A stretch of DNA of 64,000 bases from Candidatus Defluviibacterium haderslevense (lineage in GTDB: Bacteria > Bacteroidota > Bacteroidia > Chitinophagales > Saprospiraceae), in assembly GCA_016712225.1 (NCBI GenBank), contig JADJRL010000003.1, positions 4,105,501 to 4,169,500 on the forward strand, given 5' to 3'. The notes under the pieces are model-generated. The model did no database searches and was not told the DNA's origin. It worked only from the letters and a program-made list of their open reading frames with translations. Shown here piece by piece: positions 58,101-64,000 of this stretch. Within the stretch, counting starts at the first letter, position 1. Each line of letters begins with the position of its first letter. A program made the position numbers and the translations under genes.

Positions 58101-58124
58101 AGACAATAGCAAAGAAATCTTCAT
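52116..58124 (-). CDS. Alpha-2-macroglobulin family protein with intact thioester
   Basis: 2,002 residues. A signal peptide (about 1-19) precedes a helical N-terminal extension (about 30-340) with TPR-like repeats, then macroglobulin-type beta domains. FFTDRSIYRPGQIVYFKI (near 590) is the conserved MG2 motif, and the alpha-2-macroglobulin core follows, with YPQLYTKDEGKISFSFTMNEAMTKWKLQM near 1250. The thioester motif is present: CSEQ at 1460-1463 in YPLECSEQLMSRIYANA. A low-complexity Ser/Glu/Gln segment (about 1185-1225) separates the halves. Such proteins trap proteases in the periplasm; Bacteroidota versions with the N-terminal helical part are widespread. No penicillin-binding pbpC neighbour is present, unlike the E. 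coli arrangement. Confidence 0.92.
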   Translation of the reverse strand: MKISLLLSYFAFLAFSVFNMTPKQTITDRNYPEYLSYWKEVEQFHAQGLIDDALLKIEFIYKLAIQDVNHPQIYKCLLSIEALQFQKDEAGQQGIILRLEKSLKDLKEPSASLLKSVLGQLYFNFNQYGYGRNAKTNIVGEEQDTADINTWSPSKMIAKANDYYLQSIQNTSLDKESIKDYDAILHYQKDSLIRPSLYDLLLYRAIDHFKNSTTQLSDFNVSIPKEIQFANLNDFLKADVKSHQVFLLYQDVLKKNKTNNNIEALIDANLNRLKYAHSLNVSNLDQALYLNALMDCFQEHKKNDEAAQVLIEIANYYMSMGVQEMNNSLGDQKTNLLKVDSICNELIKRYPKSNWLSQANLLIQNIRTQNLKVSIEDVYLIQKPIKFLLAHRNISKAFFRLYKMPFHSVNDSYEVNQDNLEEQLKKFSLVKEWEETWPGSSDFMEHSVELKMDGLKSGQYYLMVNNSKDITSANILQGGAFQVSNLASIKYQMDNQFDKIIVVNRDKGAPIKGAKVVFFESTNRGYRSSPDYKIFETKITDADGMVLIPRREQLSYYVSLKDDLLLTQDWLYNMRYPNDSKPTVQYQFFTDRSIYRPGQIVYFKILATINDKDQLPKIKTAQKFVVQLINPNGQEVSKVNLVTNAFGSAQGSFVLPNSGLNGSFNLVADQYRGSQSIQVEEYKRPNFEILFDTLKSELKLGQVLHVTGKVQSYNGIPVANAVIKYRINKSLFMPYYPCWSYYMRFPEAKEQIDFGQIVADEEGRFEVSFIPKNDDNPNQLKPIHHYSVEVDATDLNGETHSQSKGFDISEQSIFISTNLKPYFLDSNLKSIEIKLNNIEHIPITADIHVKLFALQVPKNHLRSRYWAKPDVMKYSQAEFKSFFPNDIYDKEDQMDQWKEISTVLDQNFSSASVFKIDFLKLLKQGAYKIIIEATKENGAIEKLTEYTIVYDKNSKNSSLKPYVLSQQEILEPNSKALFTALSMDEDYHMLIQYSSRSHNELNWKKISKNTMYEYPIQETDRGGVFLNSVCVFQNRIYEQSLQVKVPWSNKELNIKSISFRDKLLPGQPEEWTFEIMDRNNKANPTEFLASMYDASLDQILPHQWGAYYWPDFYMRSNFVSSSFHALDLNYLRFQFNPSDQGSYIHGYSSLNFFGLPMSDFSLVMMGTTMYMDGVRASGGKQASRSKASEAAPQAEGSTIQSDKLNKDVEQNNSTSEKDQNSSEVQIRKNLNETVFFYPQLYTKDEGKISFSFTMNEAMTKWKLQMFAHTVDLKYGIKTLDVITRKPIQIKPFYPRFFRQGDQLELSATVSNLSEEAQKGQTQIMILDPNTMADITSSFVKSNVSQNFDLKTNQTSSYKWIIQIPKDELRPLLVRFIAKGNTHSDGEETIIPVITNRKLITESLPLPVGSKEHKSFVFLPLQKLNSSSSASPHSLTLEFTSHPVWYAIQNLPYIMEYPLECSEQLMSRIYANAIGSYVMHQYPKVASTLKQIQLEGSNKSPLLKNEELKSALIEETPWVLAAQSESEQMKRVSLLMDLNTMSQGLESALSKLESRQEANGSWSWFPGGRYDWYITQHIVLEIAHLQKLGAIQKNKERYDAMVNRAKPFLETMIKQQYELLAKEVKAGRTTWEDNHLGYMELMFLYCKSYFTDWKSDDTFQAIQNYYLLQMNNYWHSSNIYHEGICALIASRNNKKDLAQLITKSLSQRAIKNPELGMYWKNSWSYNWYELPIETQSLMVEVFYEITKNQKEVDALKVWLLKNKQTQHWGTTKATTAAIYALLGFGPNTIEEATPVDVVIGNKKIEVSKVESGSGYFKKQWNPSEINASMASIQVNNPNKSIAWGAVYYQYFEDLDKVKVYKETPLILDKQLFIKEDSKKGPVLKPIIDQTKIKIGDKVTARIIIKVDRPMDYVHLKVMRASGLEPIVQLSGYQWDGGLGYYRSPRDLATDFFFSYLPKGTHVLEYDLRASFKGDFSDGVSTIQSMYAPEFGSHSKGIRIIIGE

Positions 58125-58160
58125 GAGTTGATCTTTTGAGAGTAAACATAATAAGGTGGA

Positions 58161-59237
58161 CTAATTATTTTTATAGTATCCTTTTTTAACAAAACGTTTG
58201 ATATCGATATCAGTTGAAATGGTCGAATGATCTATTATAGAATTAATAAGTTGGCTAACACAATATGGGGTCAAAGAAGTTCCCTTGGTTCCGAATCCAT
58301 TCATGACATACATTTGTTTCCAGCTGGGATGTTCACCTACCATGGGTCTACGATCTCTGGAAGCAGGCCTAATGCCATAATCATGATGCATAGTTCGGAA
58401 TGGTTTGGTCAAGGTTTGTTGCAGAAATTCCTCTTGGAGTTGTTTTTCAGCAGATGTTACACCCATTTGGATATCGTTTACCTGATAATTTGCACCGAGC
58501 CAATAGCTTCCATTCTTCCATGGAATCAGTGTATAGTGACCAAGTATAACATCTTTTATGGCGAACTCATTAATGGTTACAGTGATATGCTCACCCTTTA
58601 AGGGATAAACAGGTAGCCAATTAAAAAAAGGGTTTTCATTAATTCTAAAACCCTCACAGAATACAATGTGCTCTCCATAAGTAGATTTCTGATATAGCCA
58701 ACCTGTATTATGTGCTAGAAGTTCCGTGTAATTGAACTTTTCATTTCTTATGATTCCTTTAGCTTCAAGATAATGATTCACAGCATTCATAAGACCTTGG
58801 ATATCTACGCGCCATGCATTTCTTACCATCCCATGGCTGAGTGAATCAATCATAACATGTTTAAATTCTTCAGATACATCTTCTGAACTAATCCATTGCT
58901 TATAATCATCTTCACCTGAACGAGAAAGCCATGCATTTTCTTCAGCTGCTGTCTCAAGCCGAACCACAATGTCGGTCTCAAATAGAATTTCAATACCAAG
59001 TATGGATTCTATATTGCGATAGAATGAAACCAATTCATCCAGAAGTACTTCAATATTCCAGGTTTTAACAAACCGCATTCCTGTCACAGGATTGACCAAT
59101 CCAGAACTGACTCGGGTGGATTCACCTTCTTGTTGGAATGAATACAAAACCACTTTATGACCTTTCTGTTCCAAACTAAATGCCAGCAATGCCCCTGCAA
59201 GTCCTCCGCCTACCACAATACTATCAAAAGACTCCAT
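58161..59237 (-). CDS. FAD-dependent oxidoreductase (DAO family)
   Basis: 358 residues. An N-terminal Rossmann dinucleotide motif (IVVGGGLAGALLAFSLEQKGHKVVLY, about 7-32), followed by VSSGLVNPVTGMRF, places it in the D-amino-acid oxidase/glycine oxidase/MnmC-C superfamily. The C-terminal half contains KPFRTMHHDYGIRPASRDRRPMVGEHP and the flavin-contacting NGFGTKGTSLTPY. It probably oxidises an amine or amino-acid-like substrate; the substrate is not clear. It lies 4 bases after the MmcQ/YjbR gene and upstream of the macroglobulin gene on the minus strand. Confidence 0.8.
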   Translation of the reverse strand: MESFDSIVVGGGLAGALLAFSLEQKGHKVVLYSFQQEGESTRVSSGLVNPVTGMRFVKTWNIEVLLDELVSFYRNIESILGIEILFETDIVVRLETAAEENAWLSRSGEDDYKQWISSEDVSEEFKHVMIDSLSHGMVRNAWRVDIQGLMNAVNHYLEAKGIIRNEKFNYTELLAHNTGWLYQKSTYGEHIVFCEGFRINENPFFNWLPVYPLKGEHITVTINEFAIKDVILGHYTLIPWKNGSYWLGANYQVNDIQMGVTSAEKQLQEEFLQQTLTKPFRTMHHDYGIRPASRDRRPMVGEHPSWKQMYVMNGFGTKGTSLTPYCVSQLINSIIDHSTISTDIDIKRFVKKGYYKNN

Positions 59238-59241
59238 GCAA

Positions 59242-59592
59242 TTATAATTGAGGAACTTTTAATGACTTTGGAAGACTTTGATAGACCAAATCATATGATT
59301 TATCAATCAGTTCCTTCAGCAATTTATTTCCCAGTGTTCCATCAAAATGAACGGTATTCCAATGTTTTTTATTCATATGGTATCCAGGTTGAATTTCATC
59401 GTGTTCACTTCTCAATTCTAACGCCCAATCCGGATCACATTTCAAATTAACTTTAAATTCTGCATCATCTAAGCCAGTCAATGCAAAAATTTTGCCATGA
59501 ACTCTAAGCACCAAAGTTTCCGGACCAAAAGGAAAGTCCTGGGTCACAAAAGGCTTACCCATACCATAATCAAGAAACTGTTCAATATTCAT
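59242..59592 (-). CDS. MmcQ/YjbR family protein
   Basis: 116 residues, the full length of this small family. Typical stretches are GKPFVTQDFPFGPETLVLRVHGKIFAL at the start, NLKCDPDWALELRSEHDEIQPGYHMNKKHWNTVHFDG in the middle and LIDKSYDLVYQSLPK at the end. It has a CyaY-like alpha/beta fold proposed to bind DNA; its real role is unsettled. Probably cotranscribed with the FAD oxidoreductase that begins 4 bases later, and divergent from the endonuclease gene across 35 bases. Confidence 0.9.
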   Translation of the reverse strand: MNIEQFLDYGMGKPFVTQDFPFGPETLVLRVHGKIFALTGLDDAEFKVNLKCDPDWALELRSEHDEIQPGYHMNKKHWNTVHFDGTLGNKLLKELIDKSYDLVYQSLPKSLKVPQL

Positions 59593-59627
59593 AAATCAGT
59601 ATAAAGATCAAAAATACATAAGATATT

Positions 59628-60719
59628 ATGAAGATGAGTAACTTTGCCTACATGAAAAACAGGTGCTTGATTTTCCTTTTAGTCTTGGTCAGTTTCAATT
59701 CCATTATTGGACAATGGAAAACACAGTTTCTTTTTCCAGGTGACTCTTCCTTTATATTGACTTCAAAACTCATAGACAATTACAAACCATCAGTAGTTCT
59801 TGATTATACCAATGCCAGAGTTAAAATGTATACTGAAATTTATAATGTTCATGATACCGTTTCCTGTGTTTATTCCAAACACAGTCTTTATGTTGACCCT
59901 TCCAGTTCAGACCCTATCGGTTATATTTTTAAGAGCGGAAGTGCTAATGGTATCAACTGTGAACATACTTTTCCTCAAAGCAAAGGAGCAGAAACAGGCA
60001 ATGCTCGTTCTGATATGCATCATTTGTATCCGGCACGAGCGGCAGTTAATGAGGCTCGTTTAAATTATCCATTTGGCGACATCGATGACAAAAAAACAAA
60101 TCATTGGTTTTATAAAACACAAGATCTAACCTTAAAACCAAGCAAAGACGTTGATGAATACAGTGAGAGCATCAATTCTGTATTCGAACCACGGGAAGAT
60201 CATAAGGGAAATGTAGCCCGAGCCATCTTTTATTTCTTCACGATGTATCAATTACAATCTGATGCTGTTTTTTTTGAATCCATGAGACCCACTTTGTGCA
60301 ATTGGCATCAATTGGATCCTGTAGATTCCTTGGAATGGACAAGAACGTACATGATTGCTAAATACCAGGACAATAAGCCTAACCCCTTTGTTTTAGATTG
60401 CTCCTTAGCAAGACGCACTTTCTGTAATTTAAATCCCAGCTGTACTCCCTCAGCAAATATTGAATTAACTGAATCACAAATTCAATTATTGACCAATCCC
60501 GTGCATGATGAACTGCAAATTCAAATAAGTGATTTCTCTTTAAACCTTCATTCGATTCAAATTACTGACATCACTGGCGTAACATCATATACTTTCAATC
60601 CAATATTATCAGATACCAAATTAAATATTGACACCAATGGACTTCCTTCTGGTTGCTATATTCTGGTTATCCGAACAGTGGATAACAAAATTTGGCGGAG
60701 GGTGTTTGTGAAGGGATAA
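59628..60719 (+). CDS. Secreted endonuclease I with T9SS sorting domain
   Basis: 363 residues. A signal peptide (ends near IIGQ) follows a start at 59628 or at an inner ATG 59652, which gives a shorter leader. The beta-beta-alpha metal nuclease core of the EndA/NucM family is seen in INCEHTFPQSKGAETGNARSDMHHLYPARAAVNEARLNYPFG (about 104-146), with the catalytic His in EHTFPQS and DMHHLYP. The C-terminal ~75 residues are a type A T9SS sorting domain (LLTNPVHDELQIQI, LPSGCYILVIRTVDNKIWRRVFVKG). It is expected to be secreted or surface-bound and to degrade extracellular DNA or RNA for nutrients. Confidence 0.92.
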   Translation: MKMSNFAYMKNRCLIFLLVLVSFNSIIGQWKTQFLFPGDSSFILTSKLIDNYKPSVVLDYTNARVKMYTEIYNVHDTVSCVYSKHSLYVDPSSSDPIGYIFKSGSANGINCEHTFPQSKGAETGNARSDMHHLYPARAAVNEARLNYPFGDIDDKKTNHWFYKTQDLTLKPSKDVDEYSESINSVFEPREDHKGNVARAIFYFFTMYQLQSDAVFFESMRPTLCNWHQLDPVDSLEWTRTYMIAKYQDNKPNPFVLDCSLARRTFCNLNPSCTPSANIELTESQIQLLTNPVHDELQIQISDFSLNLHSIQITDITGVTSYTFNPILSDTKLNIDTNGLPSGCYILVIRTVDNKIWRRVFVKG

Positions 60720-60941
60720 ATAATGGAATTGGATACAAGTGCTTGATTTTTAGATAAAATTTCTAACAATGTAGTAAATGATGCTGATTTTAAGGATTAA
60801 ATAAGATAATTTGAAGTATACTAACTTTAAATAAAAACAAAACCGTAAGTTATATCTTGATCAATTACCAACCACGTCAATTAATCACAAAGATCGGTCA
60901 GTTAATTCTTCAAAATTTCATTTAGACTACAATTTGAAATA
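60720..60941. other. Intergenic gap before the orphan lipoproteins
   Basis: 222 AT-rich bases with no clear ORF, hairpin or promoter box; base composition drops further towards A+T from here on. Confidence 0.3.
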
Positions 60942-61760
60942 ATGAAAAAATTATGTATTTATCTCATGCTGTGTACGCTACTGCAATTTTGCATTACTCC
61001 AAAAAATAGCTTAAATTCCTATGAAAAGACTTTAAATGATTTGCTTACAATTGATTCTTTGAATTATGATATATGTGCTCAAATTCAAAAAGAATCTAAA
61101 AAACTTTTCTTCAAAAAGGATTTATCAGAAAACTTGTTAACAAATATTAAAAATTTTTCTCAAAAAAATCAAATTTTATCTGATGCCAAATCCTTTACAA
61201 CTTCTCATGGAGGAAATTCTTGCATTTTAGTTGAATCTGCTTTACATTCACTAATTGCTTCTTCAAAATATTCAATATATACTGATAGTTTGAGAATTGA
61301 AATTTTACTTTTAGAATTGAATAATAAAGATTTAATTTCTAAAAATGATGAACTAGAAAATTTATTAAAACAAGCTTTATGCTATGCATCAAATAAACAT
61401 AGGTACGAAATATTTGCTCGACATAAAAATGATACAATAAACGGGGTATTTATAGTTAAAAACATAATAAGATCATGCAAATCAGATAATGACAAAGTAG
61501 ACCTTGTACATTTTATTCTCGATCAATTAAGAAGCAGTCCGAACTCTTTTTATTATATAATATTAATCAGTTTCGTAGATTATTGCATTAATTACGATGA
61601 AAGAATGAATAAAAGATGTTCGGAAGGCATAAATATTTTGAAAGAAGAAATAATAAAATTAAAAGAATTAGAGATTAAAAACTCAAATCCGACATTAAAT
61701 ACTTTACAAACTTCAATTGATAAAATAGAAGCGTTACTTGACATGTATGACAAAAGATAA
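60942..61760 (+). CDS. Predicted lipoprotein or secreted protein of unknown function
   Basis: 272 residues. MKKLCIYLMLCTLLQFCITPK is signal-like, with a possible lipobox Cys17 (LLQFC). The rest is charged, alpha-helical and Lys/Asn-rich, with scattered Cys (NSCILVESAL, QALCYASNK, RSCKSDN, DYCINYD, KRCSEG). No family recognised. It is followed by another orphan lipoprotein of similar composition 76 bases later. Confidence 0.55.
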   Translation: MKKLCIYLMLCTLLQFCITPKNSLNSYEKTLNDLLTIDSLNYDICAQIQKESKKLFFKKDLSENLLTNIKNFSQKNQILSDAKSFTTSHGGNSCILVESALHSLIASSKYSIYTDSLRIEILLLELNNKDLISKNDELENLLKQALCYASNKHRYEIFARHKNDTINGVFIVKNIIRSCKSDNDKVDLVHFILDQLRSSPNSFYYIILISFVDYCINYDERMNKRCSEGINILKEEIIKLKELEIKNSNPTLNTLQTSIDKIEALLDMYDKR

Positions 61761-61836
61761 GATAATTTGTCCGTTTGATATTACGCGAAGCTTACTGCAC
61801 CAACTAAATGTACTCCTTGAAAAAAAAATATATAAA

Positions 61837-62412
61837 ATGAAAGCGCATATATCTATAATTAAATTTGCATTAATTGTTTCTTTTAGAATGTCATCTTGCG
61901 ATGAAAAACCTAATTACAGCCAAGATCAATTAAAAAATGAACTTAATCATTTAGACATTAATATGTTTGAGAAGCTTTCAATCGGCGATTCACTTAAACT
62001 TGTCAAACTTTCACATTACTGCATGAATAATTGTGTGCCTGATTATAGTGACATGCACGCTGAAATGAATATATGCTGTTATTTACGATATTACATTCAA
62101 GCAAGATTCTATGGAAGTCAGTTAATCGAAAAGAATAAATTTGAAAATTTGTATATGATGGCTGATTCTTTAAGTTCAAGTAAATCAAGTAATTTAACAT
62201 ATATTTCAATATTAATGAATAAATATATAGAGAATTATTTCAGTCGAGATGAATTGATAAGTATATTTCCAATTCAAAATAAATACCTAAGAACAAAAAC
62301 AGTACTTGTAGAAAAAGTAATGTTACGATTTGAAACAACTCAAGATACTATTGGTGAGCAAAATTTATTTGATAAATTAGGAATGATTCCTTCGACTTAT
62401 GCAAGGCAATAA
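61837..62412 (+). CDS. Predicted small lipoprotein of unknown function
   Basis: 191 residues from ATG 61837, where a signal with lipobox-like FRMSSC (Cys21) follows. The frame stays open upstream to 61738, but that part has no signal and overlaps the preceding gene. The mature part is helical, with Cys in HYCMNNCVPDYSD and NICCYLRYYI. It is AT-rich and Lys/Asn/Ser-rich like its neighbour. No family recognised; a laterally acquired or fast-evolving pair is possible. Confidence 0.5.
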   Translation: MKAHISIIKFALIVSFRMSSCDEKPNYSQDQLKNELNHLDINMFEKLSIGDSLKLVKLSHYCMNNCVPDYSDMHAEMNICCYLRYYIQARFYGSQLIEKNKFENLYMMADSLSSSKSSNLTYISILMNKYIENYFSRDELISIFPIQNKYLRTKTVLVEKVMLRFETTQDTIGEQNLFDKLGMIPSTYARQ

Positions 62413-62678
62413 TTTGCTCAACTTACTCAATTGCCAATATTTTAATTTCTCTTGAGAAAAACCAAAATACTGCTCCTTATTATTCGTTAGTTTTTCCTAT
62501 TCTTTTAATGAATATCATATACAATTATACCGATTATTAATATTTAAATACGAAAATTAGGCCTAATTTTTAAAATGAAATCACTAAATTATGCTTAATA
62601 AATGTAATGGGCTGACCAAAAAGTAGGCAAACTGTTGCCAGTTATGTGTTGCCTGGATAAGAGCTAATATCTTAATGG
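62413..62678. other. Intergenic gap before tRNA-Arg
   Basis: 266 AT-rich bases. No ORF, no clear terminator; it contains an imperfect repeat of GTTGCC (62633-62654). Confidence 0.3.
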
Positions 62679-62750
62679 TATCCTCGACAGGAATCGAACC
62701 TGTATCAAAAGTTTAGGAAACTTCTATTCTATCCATTGAACTACGAGGAC
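62679..62750 (-). tRNA. tRNA-Arg (anticodon CCU)
   Basis: A complete 72-nt cloverleaf reads on the minus strand: acceptor GTCCTCG/CGAGGAT (one G-T pair), D-stem GTTC/GAAT, anticodon stem GAAGT/ACTTT around loop TTCCTAA (anticodon CCT), variable loop TGAT, T-stem ACAGG/CCTGT around TTCGATT, discriminator A. The 3' CCA is not encoded. tRNA genes are frequent attachment sites for integrative elements, and degenerate copies of this one follow on its 5' side. Confidence 0.93.
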
Positions 62751-62764
62751 AATTTATTTATCTT

Positions 62765-63074
62765 TCAAAAGTTTAGGAAACTTCTATTCCCTGACAAACT
62801 GTGCTATTTCGCACAGGCTGGTATCTATTGAACTACGAAGACTCAATTATCGAACAAAAGTAACAATCTATAGTAATTAAGTTTGATTAATTTCCTAGGA
62901 TTATTGGAATCTCCGCCTGCGAAATAGCAGTCGGACAAGGAACCTGTATCAAAACCTTGGAAAACTTCTATTCCCTGCCAAACTGTGCTAATCCGCAGAG
63001 GTTGGTGTCCATTGAACAACGAGGACTCAATTATCGAATAAAAGTAACAATCTAGAGTACATATGTTTAATTTT
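62765..63074 (-). repeat. Two tandem tRNA-Arg-derived repeats with a D-loop insertion
   Basis: Copy 2 (about 62765-62842) repeats the 5' half of the tRNA (minus-strand sense), including TAGGAAACTTCTATTC and TTGAACTACGA, but has about 33 extra bases in the D-loop holding the perfect hairpin CTGTGC-TATTTC-GCACAG. Copy 3 (about 62935-63026) has the same layout with substitutions and reaches into the T-arm (GAACCTGTATCAAAA). Each is followed by TCAATTATCGAAnAAAAGT, giving a 184-bp tandem period. The acceptor stems are incomplete, so these are not functional tRNAs. Confidence 0.85.
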
Positions 63075-63570
63075 CGTTGGCATACTGGAGTCTCAGCCTA
63101 CAAAATATCAGTCGAAAATAGAATGGTTGAACAACTTTCACCTAAGAAAAATCGTTTATTAATATGATTGCAATCCAAATATTCGGGAAGCTTTTTTTTA
63201 TTATCACTTTCCTGAACATGATGACTTGGGTGATGAGTACTAGCCCAACTTATCAACTCCTCATAACGAGATACGTAGAATAAACTTATGCGAAACTTGG
63301 CAAATAATAGGTATCAAGCCTACCCTAACATCGTAGATGATTGCAGGATGCTTGGTATCAAACCTACCCATACTTGTGGGATACTTGTGGGATAGTTGTG
63401 GGAAGCTTCATACGGAGTGCATGGAAGAATTTGGGTGTTCATGCTAAACTATATGATTTTTTAGAATTTCAATCATTTCTTGGAATCTAACCCAGCAGAA
63501 AAGCCATTTGACAAGGAATCTTGTACCAAAAGTTACAACAAATCATTAATTTGTTGCCTAAATTGAATAC
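63075..63570. other. Decayed repeat region between the tRNA-like copies and the last gene
   Basis: No credible ORF. Fragments resembling the tRNA-repeat flank recur: TGGAGTCTCAGCCTACAAAA near 63086 and TGGAATCTAACCCAGCAGAA near 63480, matching TGGAATCTCCGCCTGCGAAA at 62906. GGTATCAA(G/A)CCTACCC occurs twice (about 63309 and 63352), and ACTTGTGGGAT/AGTTGTGGGA occurs three times near 63372-63402. Confidence 0.55.
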
Positions 63571-64000
63571 ATGAAGTCCTATTTGGTCCAAATTCTATCA
63601 TTAATTCTATTAAGTAACACTCATATAGGAGCTCAAGTCCCTCCGAATCCAATATTGTGGTTGGATGCGGCTGTAGGTATATCTCAAAATGCAGCAAATC
63701 AAATATCAGAATGGAAAAGTAAAAACAATCAATATAAAGCATTTCAGGACGTTGCAGCTAATCAAGCGACTTACATTCCTTCTTCAATAGGAAATCTGCC
63801 TGCTGTAAGGTTCAATGGATCTAATTCCTTCATGGAGGCTTCTTCTGTATTTCCTGTTTCTAAGGATTATACCGTTGTAATCGTTAGTCAAGCATTTGGA
63901 CCATCACAGAATATCGTAGGCGGAAATTCAAGGACCATTTGGATGGCTGGAACAACTACACCTACGATGTTACATAATGGAGATTTTGCAAACCAGGTAA
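63571..64000 (+). CDS. Secreted surface protein, N-terminal part (cut by window edge)
   Basis: ATG 63571 opens a frame that stays open to the last base; 143 codons are visible. A signal peptide (about 1-21, ends HIGAQ) is followed by PNPILWLDAAVGISQN, IPSSIGNLPAVRFNGSNSFMEA and YTVVIVSQAFG. This is the typical start of the Bacteroidota LamG/concanavalin-like module (WLDA...PAVRFNGSNS) found in large T9SS-secreted adhesins and multidomain surface proteins. The rest is outside the window. A TAATTTG motif at about 63547 could be part of its promoter. Confidence 0.8.
   Translation, partial: MKSYLVQILSLILLSNTHIGAQVPPNPILWLDAAVGISQNAANQISEWKSKNNQYKAFQDVAANQATYIPSSIGNLPAVRFNGSNSFMEASSVFPVSKDYTVVIVSQAFGPSQNIVGGNSRTIWMAGTTTPTMLHNGDFANQV

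Noticed and set aside
61738..61836. Upstream extension of the second orphan lipoprotein
   Set aside because: It overlaps the previous gene and shows no signal sequence; the lipoprotein signal starts at ATG 61837.
62765..63026. Two additional functional tRNA genes
   Set aside because: The acceptor stems are incomplete, the T-arm is missing or damaged, and the D-loop has a ~33-base insertion.

Overview
The window is a piece of an AT-rich Bacteroidota chromosome, most likely from the Saprospiria/Saprospiraceae side of the phylum. This is inferred from gene content: type IX secretion (T9SS) sorting domains, giant secreted proteins built from beta-helix, CSLREA, choice-of-anchor D and HYR domains, TPR-TM-LuxR regulators, a sigma/TPR/CHAT operon, bacillithiol synthesis, TAnnTTTG-type -7 elements and near absence of Shine-Dalgarno sites. 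No marker gene fixes the genus.

Layout. 1-16.4 kb: one giant minus-strand cell-surface gene, broken near 4.67 kb by a frame change that joins two incomplete domains; it runs off the left edge. 16.8-18.6 kb: a membrane TPR/LuxR-type regulator. 18.75-21.56 kb: the pntAA-pntAB-pntB transhydrogenase operon. 21.6-22.6 kb: a gene-free block of REP-like palindromic repeats. 22.65-26.4 kb: a small Smr protein, then fabH and bshB1 and a T9SS-exported protein. 26.5-31.1 kb: an iron module (porin, imelysin lipoprotein, di-heme cytochrome lipoprotein) divergent from a DtxR/MntR regulator. 31.1-34.4 kb: accD, dapB and an Old Yellow Enzyme. 34.5-38.75 kb: a DevA-DevB-DevC exporter with a TolC partner behind a perfect inverted repeat. 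39.1-49.6 kb: an OmpT/PorT-like barrel, then a long minus-strand cluster: ECF sigma factor, membrane TPR protein, TPR-CHAT peptidase, six small secreted mostly Cys-rich proteins and an outer-membrane barrel. 50.2-60.7 kb: dnaG, a thioester alpha-2-macroglobulin, an FAD oxidoreductase, an MmcQ/YjbR protein and a secreted endonuclease I. 60.9-64 kb: two orphan lipoproteins, tRNA-Arg(CCU) with tRNA-derived tandem repeats, and the start of a secreted protein cut by the right edge.

The best candidate for an undescribed system is 39.9-49.6 kb: a sigma factor and a caspase-like CHAT protein next to a run of small secreted proteins that share a short beta-rich N-terminal region but end in very different Cys-rich tails. 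A second theme is repeat ecology: four intergenic arrays of a GGTAATCGG-type word, a REP-like cluster, and tRNA-derived repeats, none explained by the coding content.
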